From Bacteroidales bacterium (GTDB lineage Bacteria; Bacteroidota; Bacteroidia; Bacteroidales; WCHB1-69): 37,784 bases of DNA. Shown here in pieces: positions 34,886-37,784 of this stretch. Under the pieces are notes generated by a model. It did no database searches and was not told where the DNA came from. It was given only the letters and a program-made list of their open reading frames with translations. The stretch spans positions 1 to 37,784 of the forward strand of contig JAAYQB010000143.1 in the NCBI GenBank assembly GCA_012519525.1, given 5' to 3'. Every line of letters starts with the position of its first letter. The first letter of the stretch is position 1. A program made the position numbers and the translations under genes.

Positions 34886-35822
34886 ATTCTACTTTCAAAA
34901 AACTCACAATATCTTTTTCCGTTAATTCAGCGTAATTAACTGATTTTACTATATTTCCATTTTCCGAAAACAAAATCAAAGGCATAATTCCATGGGTAAT
35001 TTGCAAAAATTCAAGAGAAGGAATTTGCATATATTCCAATACTTCAATTTCATTTTCGGAAAAGAAATTAAGAATATCCGTGCTATCCGTACTATCCCAA
35101 AAAATACATTTCACTTGCTCGTGTTTTATATTGTTTTTCTTCATAATAGCATTGATTTTCACAGCCGATTTTTTGCAATACCGACAACTATGCGAATACA
35201 TACATACAAGCTGATTACCTATCTGAAAACAGCTATCTTTCTTTATTTCTTTGAGTGAATTTTGATACACTTCCTCATTGATACGTATATCAGAACAATA
35301 GATTTTTTTGTATAAATAATCCGGTGAGTTTAAGAGCATGAATGCGGCAACACTAACAACACTAAGAACAATAAATACAGGAAGTTCGTATTTACGACGC
35401 TTGTAAAACTTAATATTTACACCCCATAACAACAGCATTAACACAATATTTTTTATTATTGATTGTGTATGATTGAGTACTATTGTATTTCCAAAGCAGC
35501 AACAATTATCCAATTGCACGTCAAATAAATAGGGTTGTAACAGCAAATAGATAGTGAAAAATATCAGAAAAATATAGGTAACAATATAAGTAAATCGAAT
35601 CAATGTATTGGTTAGGAGTAAAATTCCCAATACAAATTCGGCTGCAATCAACAAGCGTGTCAAAGTTGATGAAACGGCAAAGTTAAATAAGTTATGTTCG
35701 TATATGTAAATATCAAAAACTTCTATATCAATGTATTTCAATATAGCAGATGCAATAAATACACAAGCAATCAAAATACGTAAAATTGTAGATAAAACTT
35801 TATTATTATTTTTTAATTTCAT
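34884..35822 (-). CDS. DoxX/MauE-like membrane protein fused to a thioredoxin-like domain
   Basis: Residues 10-140 form a four-helix MauE/DoxX-like bundle with a Cys cluster NCCCFGN (106-112), comparable to DCGCFGD in the 19728-21071 protein. A further membrane segment lies near 148-165. The soluble part from about 195 has SHSCRYCKK (211-218; Cys213, Cys216), a thioredoxin-type CxxC at the start of a helix, and a later MPLILF cis-Pro-like stretch. Two more Cys (176, 198) precede it. It probably passes electrons or disulfides across the inner membrane, like VKOR- or MauE-based systems; this is inference. It is the last gene of a three-gene operon. Confidence 0.78.
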   Translation of the reverse strand: MKLKNNNKVLSTILRILIACVFIASAILKYIDIEVFDIYIYEHNLFNFAVSSTLTRLLIAAEFVLGILLLTNTLIRFTYIVTYIFLIFFTIYLLLQPYLFDVQLDNCCCFGNTIVLNHTQSIIKNIVLMLLLWGVNIKFYKRRKYELPVFIVLSVVSVAAFMLLNSPDYLYKKIYCSDIRINEEVYQNSLKEIKKDSCFQIGNQLVCMYSHSCRYCKKSAVKINAIMKKNNIKHEQVKCIFWDSTDSTDILNFFSENEIEVLEYMQIPSLEFLQITHGIMPLILFSENGNIVKSVNYAELTEKDIVSFLKVE

Positions 35823-35831
35823 TGTTATTTA

Positions 35832-36323
35832 TTATTGTTTTTCATATTGTAAAGTATCTTCCGAGACAAATTCTAAAGCGACATTGCAAGTTCGGAACAT
35901 TTCTTCCGATTCTTTGCCTGCATGGTATTTTTTTTCGCATACGACACGTTTAATGCCGCAATTAATAATCATCATTGCACAGGTTCTACAAGGTGTCATT
36001 CGGCAGTACAAAGTAGCATCTTTAAGTGAAATTCCCAATTTAGCTGCTTGACAAATTGCATTTTGTTCAGCATGAACTGTTCGAGTACAATGAGTTGTTA
36101 CCGTTCCATCTTCGTGTACCATTTGCTTTAATTGATGTCCTACTTCATCACAATGCGGCATTCCGACCGGCGAACCCACATAGCCCGTAACCAATATTTG
36201 CCTGTCTTTTACTATTACACAGCCGCTTCTTCCTCTATCACAAGTAGCACGCTTTGAAACAGTTTTTGTTATTTCCATAAAATACTCATCCCAAGAGGGT
36301 CTTACATACTTGTTTTCAGTCAT
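35832..36323 (-). CDS. dCMP deaminase
   Basis: Zinc-dependent deaminase turning dCMP into dUMP for thymidylate synthesis. The active site is HAEQNAI (His84, Glu86) and PCRTC (Cys112, Cys115). Additional Cys/His residues (Cys28, Cys35, His57, Cys58, His78, Cys79) match the extra metal- or allosteric-site region of the ComEB/dCMP deaminase group. 163 residues is normal. One base separates it from the upstream nucleotide kinase gene and nine bases from the downstream membrane protein gene. Confidence 0.9.
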   Translation of the reverse strand: MTENKYVRPSWDEYFMEITKTVSKRATCDRGRSGCVIVKDRQILVTGYVGSPVGMPHCDEVGHQLKQMVHEDGTVTTHCTRTVHAEQNAICQAAKLGISLKDATLYCRMTPCRTCAMMIINCGIKRVVCEKKYHAGKESEEMFRTCNVALEFVSEDTLQYEKQ

Positions 36324-36324
36324 T

Positions 36325-36882
36325 TTATAATGATATTTTTTTTAAAATAATTTCCAATTGATTGTATAAATCTTTTTTAGTCGTATTGTTTGTCATAAAA
36401 TAATCAGCCAATTCGATACATCTGCTTAAATTCTGTTTGTCCAAATCATTAGAATGCCGTTCTCGTTCTTCATTTTGAATAAATGTCGGATAGTCTATAT
36501 TATCCGTTTCCGATGAACGCAATCGTATACGCTGATACCTTATTTCAGGAAGGGCATCAATAGCAAGTAGATAAAAATTATCTTGTTTTCTCAACGATAT
36601 TATTTCGCCTTCCGCCCTAATACTTTCAATCACACTGTTTTTATTGTCAGCTAACGCTTTTTTCATTAACTCATCAATGATAAACGAAGCACCCTGCTGC
36701 TGACGTAAACTATTAGCTACCAAAACCATACTATCCCTATTAGGAGGAAGTTGTCGTTTCTTAATTTCTTCTAACAAATAAGCACGAACAGAGTAATGCT
36801 TGAAGTTTTTATAGGTTGTCAGATAATCAACAATTGTCCCTTTTCCGGCACCTATTGTTCCTGTTATACCTATTATTACCAT
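36325..36882 (-). CDS. P-loop nucleotide kinase-like protein
   Basis: Cytoplasmic protein of 185 residues with P-loop GTIGAGKGT (8-16), the GKGT form seen in adenylate kinases and in dephospho-CoA kinase relatives. IESIRAEGEI (about 84-93) and the Arg-rich RIRLRSSETD stretch resemble the substrate-binding and lid regions of (deoxy)nucleoside monophosphate kinases. It is not a standard coaE, tmk or cmk. Tight coupling to dCMP deaminase (one base) suggests a substrate in deoxynucleotide metabolism. Exact substrate unknown. Confidence 0.7.
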   Translation of the reverse strand: MVIIGITGTIGAGKGTIVDYLTTYKNFKHYSVRAYLLEEIKKRQLPPNRDSMVLVANSLRQQQGASFIIDELMKKALADNKNSVIESIRAEGEIISLRKQDNFYLLAIDALPEIRYQRIRLRSSETDNIDYPTFIQNEERERHSNDLDKQNLSRCIELADYFMTNNTTKKDLYNQLEIILKKISL

Positions 36883-36909
36883 TGATGATATTTTTTATTT
36901 TTATTTACG

Positions 36910-36917
36910 CAAAAATA
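36910..36917 (-). promoter_or_regulatory. -7 box for the kinase-deaminase-MauE operon
   Basis: Minus-strand TATTTTTG, 27 bases before the ATG at 36882. No clear -33 element at the usual spacing. Confidence 0.45.
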
Positions 36918-37124
36918 CACCATTTTTTTATACGAAATCATTCAATCAATACAAGTTTTAAAATAATATTAAACCTTTAACATCCGATTTAAGCCTCTCA
37001 ATACAATAAATTATTACATTTTTCACTCATGGGTAACTGCAAGTCTCTCTATAAGTAGTTTATTACTTTCTTCCCTGCCCTTTCTATGCTAAAATAAAAA
37101 TTGCTCTAATTTTATTATTTTTTG
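36918..37124. other. Intergenic region between divergent genes
   Basis: The gap of 345 bases between the divergent genes holds their two promoters. In the middle I see no reading frame, hairpin or RNA gene I can support; the sequence is AT-rich with a short C/T-rich patch around 37040-37090. Confidence 0.5.
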
Positions 37125-37156
37125 TTGTTTTTAAATTGTTTTTTTATGTAGCTTTG
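37125..37156 (+). promoter_or_regulatory. Promoter for the right-edge membrane protein gene
   Basis: TTG at 37125-37127, 21 bases, TAGCTTTG at 37149-37156, fitting TANNTTTG. The ATG is 72 bases downstream. Confidence 0.5.
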
Positions 37157-37227
37157 CATTTAGAAACAACAATCTATTTCATCTTATTATAAAAATTAAA
37201 AAAAAACAACATTTTTAATCATTTATT

Positions 37228-37784
37228 ATGGACAGAAAAACAAGAAAAGAAATTCGCCAATTGGTGAAAACAGAACAGCTTAAGGGAAAAGCCGATAAAG
37301 ATATTCATGCCGATTTAGTAGAAAAATACGGATATAGAAAAACAATAGCAAAAATTATTGTAACTACAGTAAAGCCGGAGTATAAAAACAAACATCGTTT
37401 GTATGCCGGAATTCTTCTTGCCTTTGCAATCCTTATTGTGTTATTCAATGTATGGAGAATATGGTATGGTTTTTTAAATGGTAGCGAGGCTTTTTATGAA
37501 AACAGTTATCTTATCAGAAAATTCATATTTTCTATTCTTTTCCTTGCTATGTTTTTTTCAACAGTATTACTAAAAAAAGATCTTACTTTTTATGGAATTT
37601 CAATCTATGCTTATCTTTTTTTAATTCCATTTCTTTTATTTCTTAGTGAAGCAATTATTAAGTGTTTAGGAATTAGTTATTTAGGATTAGAAATCCTTTA
37701 TGTGGATTTAATAGCTATGATTTTCTTAAGCTTACTTGCTTGGTTTTTTCAGCGAAAAATATTTCCCAACTACCGATACGGAAA
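37228..37784 (+). CDS. Multi-pass membrane protein, cut by window end
   Basis: Open from ATG 37228 to the window edge without a stop (185 codons seen). The first 57 residues are basic and helical and hydrophilic (MDRKTRKEIRQLVKTEQL...). A hydrophobic segment follows at about 59-80, then at least three more: about 99-115, 122-142 and 155-172. The charged N-terminal piece with KADKDIHADLVEKYGYRK looks like a small helical cytoplasmic module ahead of the membrane part. I do not recognise the family. The true C-terminus is missing. Confidence 0.65.
   Translation, partial: MDRKTRKEIRQLVKTEQLKGKADKDIHADLVEKYGYRKTIAKIIVTTVKPEYKNKHRLYAGILLAFAILIVLFNVWRIWYGFLNGSEAFYENSYLIRKFIFSILFLAMFFSTVLLKKDLTFYGISIYAYLFLIPFLLFLSEAIIKCLGISYLGLEILYVDLIAMIFLSLLAWFFQRKIFPNYRYG

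Overview
The window looks like chromosomal DNA of a low-GC member of the phylum Bacteroidota, most likely order Bacteroidales. Three things support this. Promoters fit the phylum pattern TTG/TTTG plus TANNTTTG about 15-21 bases later, without clear Shine-Dalgarno sites. Several gene families are typical of the phylum: DUF5606, the DUF1599 / DoxX-like pair, and the short form of AMP nucleosidase. The contiguous type IX secretion cluster porP-porK-porL-porM-porN has the gene order seen in Porphyromonas. The genus cannot be named from sequence reading alone. Gene density is high, there are no rRNA or tRNA genes, no CRISPR array, no recognisable transposase and no phage genes.

Layout. 1-347: a non-coding block with two G/C-rich palindromes in a very AT-rich background and a further hairpin, which looks like a small repeat element. 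348-836: an orphan membrane-anchored protein. 1017-3653: AMP nucleosidase, then an ABC-2 exporter (ATPase plus one permease). 3755-8080: protein quality control (trigger factor, ClpP, ClpX), then DUF5606 and TsaE. 8077-13292 (minus strand): RarA, a large secreted CAP/OmpA-like protein, and NifU-like plus YchF. 13663-19072: a Kef-type cation/proton antiporter with USP-like domains, a UvrD/PcrA helicase and a TSUP permease. 19167-21921: a duplicated DUF1599 protein, a DoxX/MauE-like membrane protein and NAD synthetase.

22238-28547 is the core type IX secretion / gliding machinery. It comprises the outer-membrane PorP/SprF protein, the PorK lipoprotein and PorN periplasmic protein that form the ring, and the PorL/PorM inner-membrane motor. 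It has its own promoter with an unusual tandem 10-bp repeat just downstream, and it ends in a strong intrinsic terminator placed directly against the start of recG.

28601-34103 is a tight run of recG, dus, an acyltransferase pair resembling the glycine-lipid enzymes GlsA/GlsB, and engB. It is followed by ribosomal protein L25 (34195-34833) and a shared bidirectional terminator. 36882-34884 (minus) is a three-gene operon: P-loop nucleotide kinase, dCMP deaminase and a second DoxX/MauE-like protein, this one carrying a thioredoxin-type CxxC domain. The window ends inside a multi-pass membrane protein (37228 onward).

Most of the window is housekeeping plus a known secretion system. The best candidates for something new are the CAP + OmpA-like secreted protein (9407-11851), the two MauE/thioredoxin-like paralogues, the repeat element at the left edge, the tandem repeat in the por leader, the acidic insert in PorN, and the recG-abutting terminator.
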